From Aldrovandia affinis (lineage: Eukaryota > Chordata > Actinopteri > Notacanthiformes > Halosauridae): DNA of 64,000 bases. The position numbers and the translations under genes are program-made. Positions 1 to 12,832 of the stretch are shown piece by piece. The notes under the pieces were generated by a model. The model worked only from the letters and a program-made list of their open reading frames with translations. It searched no databases and had not been told where the DNA came from. Numbering within the stretch: position 1 is the first letter of the stretch; every line of letters begins with the position of its first letter. The stretch lies in assembly GCA_029706075.1 (NCBI GenBank), contig JAINUG010000073.1:286001-350000 (forward strand). Reading direction: 5' to 3'.

Positions 1-1869
1 CAATGAAACAGAAACCGAGGAGCGCGATCAAACACGCGCGCGCGCACACTCGTCCGGGATGAATGCGCGCACTGAGCCATGGAAAACGGCAAGAGCAGAT
101 TTGCTTAAGCATGCTCCTGACCTCTCCGCCCTGACCCGTCCCAGGGCGGGAGGGGGGGGCTATTCCGGCGAGGCTTGGTACCGCCCGCGGCCAGCGCTGC
201 ACCGCCAGTCTTCGTGAGTCACGGGGCAGAGGCCACCCCGGCACGCAGGCCCTCCCAAAAATACACGCCGATCCGCTGCCTCGCTCGGAGAAAATCGATA
301 GCCTCTGCGCAGCGCATCCTCGGCCGCTCGGCGCCATTTCCACTCCTGCGCTCGGGGCCCCCGGGGGCACAGGGGCCTCAGCTCGCACGCAGAGCGCCGC
401 GGGGGGGTGGGGGGGGGGGCCTCAGCGCTCCTCGAACAGTCGGGCCCCTTTAAACACAGAAATAAACGCTCCTACCTTCATTATCTCCGCACGTCTTCTT
501 CTCACCCCCCCCTCCACCACCCCCCTTCCGGCACAACATCTCATTTGGCGGCCGTGAGAGTGTGGGGGCAGGGAGTGGGGGGGGGGGGGGATATTGTTCA
601 GAGTCTCGCCTTCGGAATGAAGCCCGGGCTCTGAGGATGTGCTACAGGTTGGGTTGTAGTGAGCGCTCTGGATCCGTGCGATTCACAGGCAGGCATCCCG
701 GGGTGCTGTTCCAAACACCGAATGGAACTGCTGTGGAGAGCCTCAAATAAAGTTGTCCACAGTTTCCCCCCGCCGTTCGTCTCCCACCCCCCTTTTACTT
801 TTCCTCTAGTCAGCCTTACCAGATCAGATCCAGTGATCTGAAGCCACGGCGCTCGGCCTAGAAGACCCCAACGCTTTCAGAGCCGGGCTGCTGTTATAAC
901 TTTGGCTCAACAAAAGTGTACCGTGGAACCCTGCAATTCCGACAGCCGCGGATGAGCAAAAGTTTGCCGGGGTCAAATTGGAAAAGGGATCTGGCATCTA
1001 TCGATCGCATCTGGACTCTGAGAGAGTCTGCTCAGCACTCCCTCTTGTCCGTTTCTGGCAACGAGTTCAGGTCAAACAGCAGTAACTACTCTACTGCAGG
1101 TTTCAGGGGTAGCATTGACTCAACCGGTGCGTGAAAAGAAAGACGGACCATTGTTTTAATAACGGGATTTGAGGTCGTGGAAAAACTGACCTGAATTATC
1201 ACAGGACCTTAAGTGGTGTTTGAGAACATTTCCTCAAGCATTTCAGCACATAATCATCTGAGCAGAGGACTGACCTTGAAGAAACAGGTGTGCGGGTCAT
1301 ACAGGCAAGGAATAAAGGTCATACAGAATGCTAAGTTTTCTTCAGTCTCTACCAGCAACTGACACCTACAAGCTGACCCAAGGCATGATGGTATTGATCC
1401 TGGAACAGGGAGAGCTCCAGCAGCTTGTCTTGCCCATCGATTCCAACTGGATTGATGGTACACGATTCTGAATGACGACTCTATGCCTCTGACAGCACAA
1501 CAAGCTTCTCGGCACAACACTGTCCAGTAGATCACAGCTCTGGATGCACTGGGCACTTAATCCCAGCAAAGCCATCCCAGACACGCATCGTCTGTTCCAA
1601 TACAAAGTGCCACTGTTCCAAATCCACACACCTTTTGGTTAGACTACAGTCAAGCACGGATAACACAGTTTCGAAATGCAGGTGCGCAGATTTTATTGGT
1701 GGTTTTCAGTTTCCATGGGTATGTGCCATGAATGCCGGTCAAGTGTCCTTACTCGGGTAACTTCAAAAAAGGGACAAACCCGAACAATAAGGAGAGGACA
1801 AGAGGAGAAGAACAGACTGACGTTTGAACGTTGGCCTCCCTCAGAGCCAGGATTCCTCTTATATAGGCT

Positions 1870-2097
1870 CTTTGCAACGGTTGGGCTGAAGTGTTAATTG
1901 GAATGTGTCTTTTCGCATACCTCTCCACAGTACAACGCCCCTGGAGCTCAAGGGCACTTCGGCAGTGCCCCAGGAAGTGAACTACCATCCCTCCGGTTTC
2001 CAGTTCATTGTTTTTTTATTTGGCCTTACTGGGATTCAAACCAGCCACCCTCTGCTTGCCAGCCTGTGTCGCTAACCAATGAGCCACTGCAGCCCCT
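1870..2097 (-). repeat. tRNA-derived SINE
   Basis: On the minus strand from about 2097 downward there is an A-box-like TGGCTCATTGGTTAG and a B-box-like GGTTTGAATCCC. The downstream part contains GGGCACTGCCGAAGTGCCCTTGAGC-like body sequence common in teleost SINEs. The 3' limit is approximate and no target-site duplication was found. Confidence 0.6.
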
Positions 2098-3289
2098 TAT
2101 ACATGATACTGATCACTTGAACACAGAGCGGCTCATTCAGAAGCTGAGGAGGCTGACCAGGGGGTCTCGGCAGAGCGGTAACGAGATCACCACCTTTTCA
2201 GGTGAGGGCGAGGAGATCTGTCAGAGGCATTTAGAGAGCTTTAAAAGGCTCTGAGCCCAGCTGAATCAGACAAAACTCCGGTGCGGAGGAGAAATAAAGC
2301 ATACGGTGAAACAGATAGGGGCATCGACCTTTTAACAAGGGCTGTTCCACTTCGTACAAAGCTGAAAGTGAATGGACCACGGGCGCAGAATCATCCTCCG
2401 CTACTTCTTCCAGACTCTCATCTGAAAGCCGGATGACTGGACTGACAAATCTGCCGCGAGAACGTTTACTCATACCCAATCTGCCAGGAAAAGGACGTGC
2501 CGGCAGGGGAGGATTCATCATTTCATTTGAAAGTGGACTTGAAAGCGAAACAGCATTCCCCGTAGACTGTGAAATCTGACTGCGCGCTGTGCGCCATTTC
2601 AGAGAGACGCACACGTCAAATTAGTCACAAGAGTCGGCGGAGTACGCACGATCCACGGGAGAAGTGCCCTGCCGTATAAAACCCTCCCTCCCTCAGGTGA
2701 TGCGATGGCCAATTACGTGGACCGGATTTTATCCCGGACCCTGTGGGGCGCAACTCTGCACCAAGCACGAGCGGGTCACCTGAAGGTCCATCGAGCCGCT
2801 ATTTTAGAGTGCTGGTTCTGTTCACAGAAGCCACCACAGTGGACTGTGAACCCGATTCCGCTTCCGATGTTTCCAGCCAACGAGAAAGCCACAATTGTTC
2901 ACTTTTCTCCCTAACCCCTCAAACCTGTTGCTGATTGGACGCTGGAGTCTGAATCGGTCTGTGAAGCTGCTGGAAGGGTTGCTGGAGAACAGCACGGGCA
3001 GAGCACGTTCGTCGCTATGGTCAGCAGCAGTGTGTCACTGAGATGTTTCACTGTCAGCTTGGGTAGTACCACAAGGCAGAGAGGATTCCCGAGTTTCAAA
3101 GCATGCTGGGAGCGCCGGGCAAGGAGCAAGTGAATGCCAGAATAGCGGCATTTTACTTATATCTATATGATTGGTTTATTGACAGATTAACATTTAAAAA
3201 AATAATAATTAAAAAATAAAAATGACTAACCTTTTCCTTCCCAGTGTTACAGGTATGGTACGCAGCTGCCTGCATTGATATCTATCGCT

Positions 3290-3415
3290 GTATTACTGCA
3301 CTGATCTCTTGCGCGAACTATGATTGTTCCTACCATGTATTTATGCACATCTTGTAAGTCGCTCTGGATAAGAGCGTCTGCTAAATGCTTAAAATGTAAA
3401 TGTAAAATGTAATGC
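3290..3415 (+). repeat. retroelement 3' tail (GGATAAGAGCGTCTGCTAAATG family)
   Basis: The segment ends with GTCGCTCTGGATAAGAGCGT then CTGCTAAATG and AAATGTAAATG-type repeats. This is a tail shared by many teleost SINEs and their partner LINE. The preceding 60 bp resemble those before the copy at 23030-23150, so both are members of one family truncated at the 5' end. Confidence 0.6.
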
Positions 3416-3850
3416 AAACGTTGACTTTATTTCAGCCACATTGCAGTCAATATAAAATTAACTGAAATCCATGGGCAATTACAAACAGACGTACAAAGAT
3501 ATCGGTGATAAACTCCTATACATTGGATGAATATCAGTAAAAAATAAAAAAAAGATTAATATTTAAATGCTACATCTTTAAACGTTTAAAATGTTAAATA
3601 TCTGACTTCACACATCTTCAAAAATGAGTAGGAATCCCACCGTGGCACTGTCTTTAAAAAGGAAATCCATCTGGATGGGATAAGCCCTGAAGATACTGGA
3701 TTTCCGATGTGAGTACAACTCCCGAAGCAATTACCTTGAAATTGCGATTTTAATAAAACGTTGAAGTAAACAGAGTAATAGTTGGGGGAAATGAATGGAA
3801 CCAGAATCAATCACGAAGAGAAAAACCACACACACGTACACACAGACCCC

Positions 3851-3857
3851 CCACACA

Positions 3858-3894
<37 letters not shown>
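3851..3894. repeat. CA microsatellite
   Basis: An almost perfect CA run of about 44 bases with one A interruption near its left end. It lies in bin3 intron 5. Confidence 0.95.
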
Positions 3895-3896
<2 letters not shown>

Positions 3897-4727
3897 TAGG
3901 GAATAAGGAGTGTGAATCCAAAGAAGGGCTATCACCACTCCCCGGTGATAGCCCTCTGTCGTAGGTGTTATTTTAAACATCCCGATTGAGTCATAGATAC
4001 CTCCGATAGAAAAGGAGCGAATAGACTGATGGGATGGAAACCCCCACACAAGATCAGGAGTAAAAAAAATTAAGAAATTCCGGGCATGAGTAAGACATTT
4101 TGGGATAATGATATTGATTATACACAGACATGACGCAGCCTGCCTATCCACGCCCGTTTCAGTGGAAGAGGGGGCTCTGTCCTTTGGCAGGGCAGGCACG
4201 TGGAACAAAGTGGGGGAGGAACCAGAGAAGACACTCTATATTCCCTGTTTGCAAAAGACCGGGAGCCCAGAATTTTCCTGGGCTTATGAAACAGGTTTTC
4301 TGGGTCCAGAAATACGAGCCGAGTCTGGAGGTGGGTCTGTCCCGGGTCTGTTTTGGTGTAAAAGGGGAACCTGGGATTCCTCATTTACATATGGAACGTT
4401 AAATGATTTGGACTTGTCGAATGTTGAATTCGATTTTTTTTAAATGTCTATTCGGCGGTATGTACTTTACATTCCTGTCTAAAAGACAATGTCAAACAAC
4501 ACAATTACAAGCGATAAGATTATCGTTAGCAAAACAATCCACAAACTTGTTCACATTTGTGCAGAGGAAGACATCACAAACCCAGGGGAGTGGGGAGACG
4601 TGTGTAAAATTCTTTCTACCTGGCATAAAAATCATTATTCACCAACCCCTCCCCCCCCCCCCGGCGGGGAAAAGCTGCCTTTCTTTGTAAAAGTATCTTT
4701 AGATTGGGGGCAGGAGCAGACGCTGAC

Positions 4728-4864
4728 CTTCTCTTGGTTGAAGGAGTCCATTCTCCGCATGGCCGTATCCAGGGCCGTCATGGAGTCGAGGAAGGCCTGG
4801 TCCTGCTCACACAGGGGGTTGTTCAGCAGGTCGGCCGAGATCTTCACGGCTGCCTTGGACATGG
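4728..4864 (-). CDS. bin3: bin3 coding exon 5
   Basis: The acceptor CTTTCCAG precedes 4864 and the donor GTCAGC follows 4728. The 137 nt complete Ala54 and encode residues 55-99. The segment begins MSKAAVKISADLL, contains NPLCEQDQ and TALDTAMRRMDSF, and ends NQEK. It ends in phase 0, as expected before the human VNQIQ exon. This is the last bin3 exon I can find before the window start. Confidence 0.96.
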
Positions 4865-7800
4865 CTGGAAAGCAAGCAGAAAGCAGAGGGGGTGGGTGAG
4901 GCTTTCTCCTCTCCAAACCGTGACGGGGAGAAAGCACCACACGGCAAGGCTCTGAGCAAACCCAGTTTGGTTTGCGCATCGCCTCGAATACGCCCTCAGG
5001 CCCAGACACGCTCGATGCGTACAGCCAACAGCATGGGCGGGAGCCTTGTACTGGAGACAAAAGGGAGTTCTGACGACACAGGTGTGCTCAGAGCGTAGGT
5101 CTGTGGGGTGCACTGTTAGTACCGGCTTACTACCATTTATATACATAGTATACAATGATATATAGTATTATATATATATATATATATGCCTTTTAGCAGA
5201 CGCTTTTAACCAAATCTACTTACAGTAATGAATGCATACATTTTTCAGTATATGTGGTCCCGATGGGAATTGAACCCACAACCTAAGCGTTGCCATGCAG
5301 TGCCATGCTCTACCTACTGAGCCACACAGAACCACAATAAATATTAAATATTTAGTATAAATATATGTGCACATATAATACTTAAACAAATATAATAATA
5401 TAAATATACGTGGTGGTTGAGGTGAGTTGCCCCTATCGTTGTAAGCGCTTTGAGTTCCCTGGCCAATATTCATTCATATGTAATATATAAATATGATATA
5501 AATAATACAGTTATACATTTATACAGTGCTAATTTGAAGGTCTTTTACATATATTCGAAAACACTGTTGTATGCTGAAAATGTACCACTGCGTTCCAAGC
5601 TTTATTTAATGTGTTACTTTCTGTTCTGTACTCTTGGCTCCTGTGATAAGCAACCCTATTTACGGTATCTTGTACTAATCGTATCTTGCACTAATCATAC
5701 CAAAAGCGATCACTTCTTTCACAAGGAAATACAATGCTAGAAACACAACCAACTAGAGTTCCCTCTAGTTACTTTTGACCTCTGTGTAGGTGATATATAG
5801 TTGCCGGCTAAGGCGATCATTTAAGACAATTGTTTGACTACATCACCATGCATGAACAAAGCCAAGAATTCTGTATATTTCACTTAGTCTGTACAATAAA
5901 ACAGCTAGCTAGATAAATCCAATAGCCACTCCAGACAGTTGAGAAACCCTAAGGCAAAATATTGATTTAATCAATGTGCGGTTAAAGCAAAGCTTGTCCA
6001 AATGTATTTTTCTGTCAACAATTTACCTACGCAAGTCACTCATGGACAAACTGATACTTCTAGAGAACAGGGCCATTGTTCCTTGAAAATCGGTTCACAC
6101 ATCACTACACTTGGAGAGAGCAAGCTCAGGCACGTCACAAGAGAACTGACGTCATCAGAATGTTTCTTTGTTAAAAACATTTATTTCAAAGTTAAAATGG
6201 AGAACATTTCGGAAGTTACGGATTTTCTCTTTTGCTTGATGGGATACCTCTTTGAAATTATGGACCAGTGCATGATGTGTGCAAAGGGAAAAGTCATAGG
6301 CTACACCCTGGTCAATAACCAGGGATTCCGGCATCACAGCCAATAACCAACACGTTACATCCCTCAGTGTTTTGACAGGAGCTTTTATAGGCCATTATCA
6401 TTACCTCAATAATAAATTAAAAAAATATACACTACAGGCATTAAATTATATTTTTCAGGCCTCCCGCGTGGTCCAGTGGTTACAACGTCCGACGCTGGCC
6501 ACGGAGACCGGGGTTCAATTCCCCGTCCCGGCTCTGGCCGGGAGTGCCGCCAGGGGGCGGCGATTGGCTGTCCGCCCCAGGGAGGGGGGAGGGGAGCCGA
6601 CGTGGACGCTTCGCTGCGAGTGGCCCTGTAGTACCGGGTTACGGTCGACGGCCTGCGGGTGCCGTCTCGTAAGAGGCGTCACTTCGCTTTGTCACTACCG
6701 GTCGCAGGACTACGGCAGCGAACTCACATTACTAGGGGGGGATTGACGTAAAAATAGCGGGTCTAATTGGCTACCAAATTGGGAGAAAAAATGGGAGAAA
6801 ATCAGAAACAAATAAATAAATAAATAAATTATATTTTTCAAATGATCAATTTCGTCATTGTTAATAACTATTAGCAGTACTGCTTTACGCCATTTTTTGC
6901 AATATTTTGTGATCTTGAATTATTTATTGATAAATATTAGTTTTTCCCCATTATACAGGTGGCCTTCCTGAAAACCAGAACCAGATCTTAGCCACATTGC
7001 TGTTTTGACACTCCTGCAGGGTTACAAAGGATTATACCTGGTTGGAAGTGTTCTGAGCTCAGATACATGTTTCTCCTCAGTATTTGTCTTACATTTTGGA
7101 GAGGAGTGAAAGGAGAGCATTTAAAATAACTTTAAGTCTTAATTTCCAAGCCCAAATGTGCTATCTACCCATTACAGTACTTGAGCTACGCATGTCAGAA
7201 GTCTTTCATTCCTTAAAACTACTATTCACAAACCGGTGACATAAAATGTAATGCATACACACACAAGCGTATCTCACACAAAAGAAAGCACCAAATAGTA
7301 ATTTATATCTTTTTATGAATTAAATGTAAAATGTATTTTATGTCTTAGAGATGAGTATGTTAAAGGATATCTGTGTAGATTAAGTAAACAGCCTGTTCCA
7401 GTAACAGTAGCTCACTGAACCCCCAAAGACAGAGGACATTTTAATCTTTATAGCCAACTCAAACATTGCAGGTAGATTTGACAGCCCCGGAAGCAGAACT
7501 ACTGTTAATTTATTTCCTCGCAGTTGACGTTTTTTTTTCTCCTGATAAATCGTGATGCATTAAGATAACCACAGGTTTCACAGTTTGAAGAATCAATGGC
7601 AGGTTTTCTCCTCGATGGCAGGTGATCTGACGTCTTGCCCGTGAGGGCTTCCGTCCGTGCACCTTCTCCGATAACGGAGGTTTTGCCGTTTTTATAGCTG
7701 GCTGCGTTTCTCAGAACAATTTGCCTGACGAGAAGAAACAGGAAATGTGTGCACACGCACTCCTCTTTATATCGCAGTATTTCCTCTTCCTGCGCTAGCG

Positions 7801-10800
7801 GAGGTCAGCGTTACATCAGACCTCATGCCGGGAAAGAGGTTCTTCCAGTGAACAATCAAGGCCCATAACCCACAACCTAACCACATATAACAGGAATGGT
7901 CGTGACGAAATTACAGTGAAATGAGTTTGATGAAACGAGAGAGAGAGGTTTTTGCAGGACTATCAGCGTATCGTGGACAAACCTATGTCAGCCTCCGTGC
8001 TTTTCTTCATGTCCTTGTGCAGCTTCTTGGTCTGGTCTTCCAATCTGTGGATCGGGACAACAAAAAGAGGGGAGATTTCATTAGGCCCAGTACGAACCGT
8101 GGAACAGGACCAAAGCACCAGGCCTACACTCCTGTGGAATTTGATTTGTCGGCTACAGCAAGTGCCTTCCGGCCTGCCCTAGCCTTGGTGGAGGGACAGC
8201 CAGAGGTGGCTGGGAGCTGGCGATGTATACGCGTTCCCCCAGCCGGTATCCCAGACAGAGGCGGCACAATGACTGACAGCCCCTAGTCAGAGAGGGCACC
8301 GGGAGCGGCTCAAATCCCTTCCGGACACTCAACCACCTGACTTTGTTAACCCTGCTCCAATCCCTTCCGGACTCTCAACCACCTGACTGCGTTTCCCTGC
8401 TCCAATCCCTTCCGGACTCTCAACCACCTGACTGCGGTTCCCACTAGCGGTGGTACATGTGGACCAAAACCTATGATATTTCTATACCCTTGTCGTATAA
8501 CTATAGATCACAAACAATATTTTTAGTTGGATTTCTTTACATTTTAAGTGTCATCGCACACGTAAAGAGGGGTGACAGAGACCACAAACACAACCTTAAA
8601 TATTAGCGTTTAAACTGACAACCTTTCTGTGTATCACATCACAGCAAAACGTATTAGGAAACGGACAGCTAAGCAAACCACGAAAACAGCGGGCCAATAG
8701 CGGATTAGCTTAGTGCGGGATGAAGAAAAAATGTGCGTTGCACGTGTGAAAGTGACTGGCGTCAGAATATTATCATATCCTCCGAACCATATCGTGCACA
8801 AGAAACTGGTTAAAGAATATATCTCCCACCCCCTTGTTCTCCTAAACAATTTGTGCTGCTGTTCTGGAGGGGGAAACCTAGAGCAACGGCTAACTAGCGC
8901 CAGAGACATTCAGAAAGCAAGTGTGATGCGGACCTGCTAACAACCGCAAACTGTCAAGGAAAACGGCGGCAATTACTGGACTATGGGGACAGCGCTGTGT
9001 GAGGTGCCTGGCATGTTATCAATTAAGGGGTGGGGGGGGAGAGAAAATTAGGAGAGGTTTAAATTCTCCGACGTCGATGTTGTTGTGTTACTTCTGAGGG
9101 GATTTGGTAAAGTGACAAAGACAAAAAAAACACCTCTATTTAATGCAGTTTGGCATATGATTAGGACCAACCAAGAATTCACCGCTCTGTCAACGGCAGG
9201 TGAACGTGACGGCCCTTTTCCCGCAAGGCGCTAATAGAGATGCACCATGCCAGCTGCTCCTCGGCACTCCCAACGTTCAGCCCTCTGCACCAGACAACCG
9301 ACTCTGGTTTAACACTTGGGGGTCCGGGAGCGCCACTGCAGTGAAGCCAGACCCGTAAGATAGGGCATTTTGTATCGCTTGGTGTTCAAATACCCTAGCT
9401 CTGTCAGAGGAATAGCTAATAATGCTCTGAATGAGCAAGGGAAAACATTATGGCGCTCCTACATTTCAGTTGTACATAAGAATATGACCGTAAAAAAAAA
9501 ATATATATATATATTTTTTTTTAGGTGACGCAATGTTATATTTCGATGGAACTCGTAAAAATGAACTTTACGTCAGATGTGAGATTTTATACCGTAGCCC
9601 ACAGGTGCAGTCAAAAAAAGGTTGTCCTTACATGCCTGACCTATGCAATGAGACGAGTCAGCGTCTTACTCATCTGTGTGTGTGTGTGTGTGTGTGGGAC
9701 CTCCCACTCAGCGAAACCCAAACATTGCCCTGGGCAGAGCCCACATGCTCTGCACTGGCCCAGGGCCCACATCTTTAACCTGGGAGACCTGGTTTCACAG
9801 ATACAGACCCGTATGCTTGCATGCAAGTTGTTTTGGGGTTTTGCGGGTCACGCCTGGATATTCAGCCCTCTACTGATATTGTCATATCTTGGTTACAGAT
9901 CAGTTAATTTTGAACTGTCAACTTCAACTGTGAATGCAATTAGGCTTTACATGAAGAGGAGAAATGGGTTTTTTAAGTGGCCACCATTTTTCTATACAAT
10001 GGAAATGTGGTATGAGATTATATAGGCTCCCTTAGGCTCACGTCTTGTGTCCTCAAATTCAACTGCTTTGACGGTTTAGCGTGAATTTTCCTCAGCAAGT
10101 AATGGGTCGCCAGACAATAAATCATGTGGGTGCCTGACAACAAAAACATACATATATATATTTTTTAAAGCTGTCGGAGACACGAAACTTACTTTTGGAG
10201 CTTGTCATACTCTCGTTCAAAGTCTCTTTCAACCTGTGAAGACAGAACACACGCATCACAGAAATGAATGCATTCGATGGGAGAAAGGCAAGGGGGTGGG
10301 GGTTTTTGGCTGGTTTGAAAGCAGTGTGTGGGCAACCCGTTCCAATTCATCACTGGCCGTGGTGGCACTCCTTGAGAGAGAGAGAGAGAATAAGGCCTCT
10401 GCCAGACCGGTGGGAGTTTTGGCGAGAGGCCAGACTCCACCCGCGACGTGACTCAGCTCCACGAGAGCGTTGCATGTGCAAAGGCATACGCTCGCATGTT
10501 AAGCTTCCAGTGGGCCCGAGAGCCTTTCAATTTCAGGAGGGAAAACAAACACTGAATTAACAGAATTCTCCATTTAGAGGAGAGACTGTAAAACTGCTCT
10601 GAAAGGGATTCTTTGTCCTTTGTAAATTGTGTGTGTCAATTACAGGTAACTGACGAAATAAAGTAAACACCAACATAAAGTGTCTTAGTAGGGTGTTGGG
10701 TCACCACTATCCGCCAGAACAGCTTCAATGCACCTTGGCACAGATTCTACAAGTCTCAGGAACTCTATTTGAGGGATGCAACACCATTGTTCCACGAGAA

Positions 10801-12795
10801 AATCCCATAATTTAGTGTTTTCTCGATGGTGGTGAAAAACGCCTCAGGCGCCCCTACAGAATCTCCCATACGTGTTCATTTGGGTTGAGATCTGGTGACT
10901 GATACAGCCATGGCATATGGTTTACATGGTTTTCATGCTCATCAAACAATTCAGTGACCACTCGTGCCCTGTGGATGGGGGCATTGTCATCCTGGAAGAG
11001 ACCACCCCCATCAGGATAGAAATGCTTCACCATAGGATGAAGGTGATCACTCAAAATGGCTTTGTATTTATTGCCGTTTACCTCGCCCTCTAAGGGGTTG
11101 AGCGGACCTAAACCATGCCAGGAAAATGCACCCCACACCATAACAGAGCCACAAGTATCCCACATTTACTGAAGTGTTTTGGCAGTGAAGTGTTCCTGTA
11201 TTTTGGCAGTTACCTGTACATGCCACCTGGAACATTCGACAAAACTCAGAGGTATTAACACTTCAGAACACGGCCAGTGCACATGAAGGATGCCCAGTAT
11301 CTTGAGAGGAAAATAACATCCACCTCTCAGCCATCCTAAAACCTGGCCCAGTGTTCACCGTTGCTCTGGACTGCACTGTGTGCAGAGGCCCAGTCCCTGT
11401 CTGACCGCTTCCCCGTGTGTCACAGACACAGAGTACACACTGCGGTGCCCCCTCCCTTGTCCCTTACACAATTAACCATTTACCCCATCTCCTGTAATTT
11501 GCACAATACTGTTTCAATTTAGGCCTGTGGATGTGCTCAAGCCCCCGTCTTTGGGCCCTGACTGCTGTAATTGTACCGGACCAGGGCCGGTTGGAGGCAG
11601 CGGGGGTTCCTGTCCTTGAGGTTGCGCGGGCAGCGGCATAAACAAATAAATCGCGGGAGGAAGCGGGCCGACTTGTCGCTGGGGAGCCCTCCCTCCCTCC
11701 CTCCCTCCCTCCCTCCTTCCCTCTGGCTCCGCTTCCCGGTCTGGCTTTGTGATGTCACGGGGGGGAGGGGGGGGACATGGCAGCCTGCTCGGCGTGTCTG
11801 CTGGGGCCACAGACAGATTACGGTGGAAGTGGTTTTATCCCCCGGCGGGGTGGGGCACCCACGCGCTGGTGCTGCCACCGCTGCCCGTCACATGGCCTTG
11901 GACAAGAGGGCACTGCACGGCATTAGTGAATTCACAGCTCAGAGACTCCTCCCGTCCTGACTCCACCGGGCATGCACAGTACAGATTCAAGAGACTGCTG
12001 TTGCTGGGCTACCATGCCCACCGTAGTGCCCTCTCTTCACCATTCTAGTAGACAAAGAAACCCAGCCACCCCCCTCCCTCAAAGAAAAGTCTTAGGTCAG
12101 CATAACTGGCTACACTCTTGAGAAAGAACTTGGGTGGAACACCTTTAAGTCACTGTGCTTGGTGTAGGATGTTAAGGCAAATTCCTCAGGTTTAAGCTCA
12201 AGAGTGGACGGTTGCTATAGTATTCCTTTTCTTTTTCATTTGGAATATTTTATTCCCCCCACCCCCACCCCCCAATGCTTTAATTACAGGCTTCTTTCTG
12301 GAGTCGGCGATCTCGGAATTGAAAACCGGGTCCGTGACCGTCGGTTGAGTTTATAATATGACCGTGGTGCAGGCCCCGGCGCATTGTGTGAGGTTTGCAG
12401 TGCCGGTCTGAGGGCCCCACAGGCATTTGTCAATGGTTTAGCCCTTCCATCTGACTCTTGCCTTTCATGTCCAGCAGTGCAGACAGCAGCTCTCTTTAAA
12501 GTCTGATCCCTGTCTCAGAGTCGAGCCCTATCTGGGGCCACCACAAAGCCAACGTCAGGGCACACAGAACGTCTTATTAAAAGGCACCGAACGGAACTTC
12601 CGCGGTTTATATTTCAAGAGAAACAATTTGACCAGAGATCTCTCGGTTTAAAGGACGTTCAGAGCTCCCCTGAAAGCCAACGGCACCTGGATTTTTTTTT
12701 CCCCACCCGTTAAAATTGGTGAAAAGTCAGGGAATCTACTCCTCGTCTCCTCTAACGGTGCTGTGAGCCTGTAAGAAAAGCAGTAAGGCACCATT

Positions 12796-12832
<37 letters not shown>

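Larger units (their letters stand above)
1..4727 (-). other. bin3 intron 5 (partial), no further exon seen
   Basis: This stretch lies downstream of bin3 exon 5. The first 430 bases are GC-rich with several G/C runs. It holds a tRNA-derived SINE in minus orientation (about 1870-2097), a SINE/LINE-type 3' tail (3290-3415) and a CA microsatellite (3851-3894). Short ORFs here have no family signature that I recognise. I saw no reading frame resembling the next BIN3 exon. Confidence 0.7.
4865..7982 (-). other. bin3 intron 4
   Basis: The intron is bounded by the donor at 7982 and the acceptor before 4864. It contains two SINEs: one on the minus strand at about 5185-5335, and one full-length on the plus strand at 6458-6825 with a perfect target-site duplication. 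The remainder is AT-rich and shows no coding signal. Confidence 0.85.
8045..10192 (-). other. bin3 intron 3
   Basis: The intron contains a 45-bp three-copy tandem repeat (8309-8443) and a TG microsatellite (9675-9697). It also has an A/T run with TA repeats near 9490-9523. I see no gene or intact mobile element. Confidence 0.85.

Noticed and set aside
1254-1629. Possible coding remnant at 1.25-1.63 kb (100- and 87-codon minus frames)
   Set aside because: No family motif was seen. The two frames overlap and neither has a splice context that fits bin3.
6458-6540. Functional tRNA gene at the SINE head
   Set aside because: The A- and B-boxes are present but the acceptor stem does not pair properly, and the sequence continues into a SINE body with target duplication.
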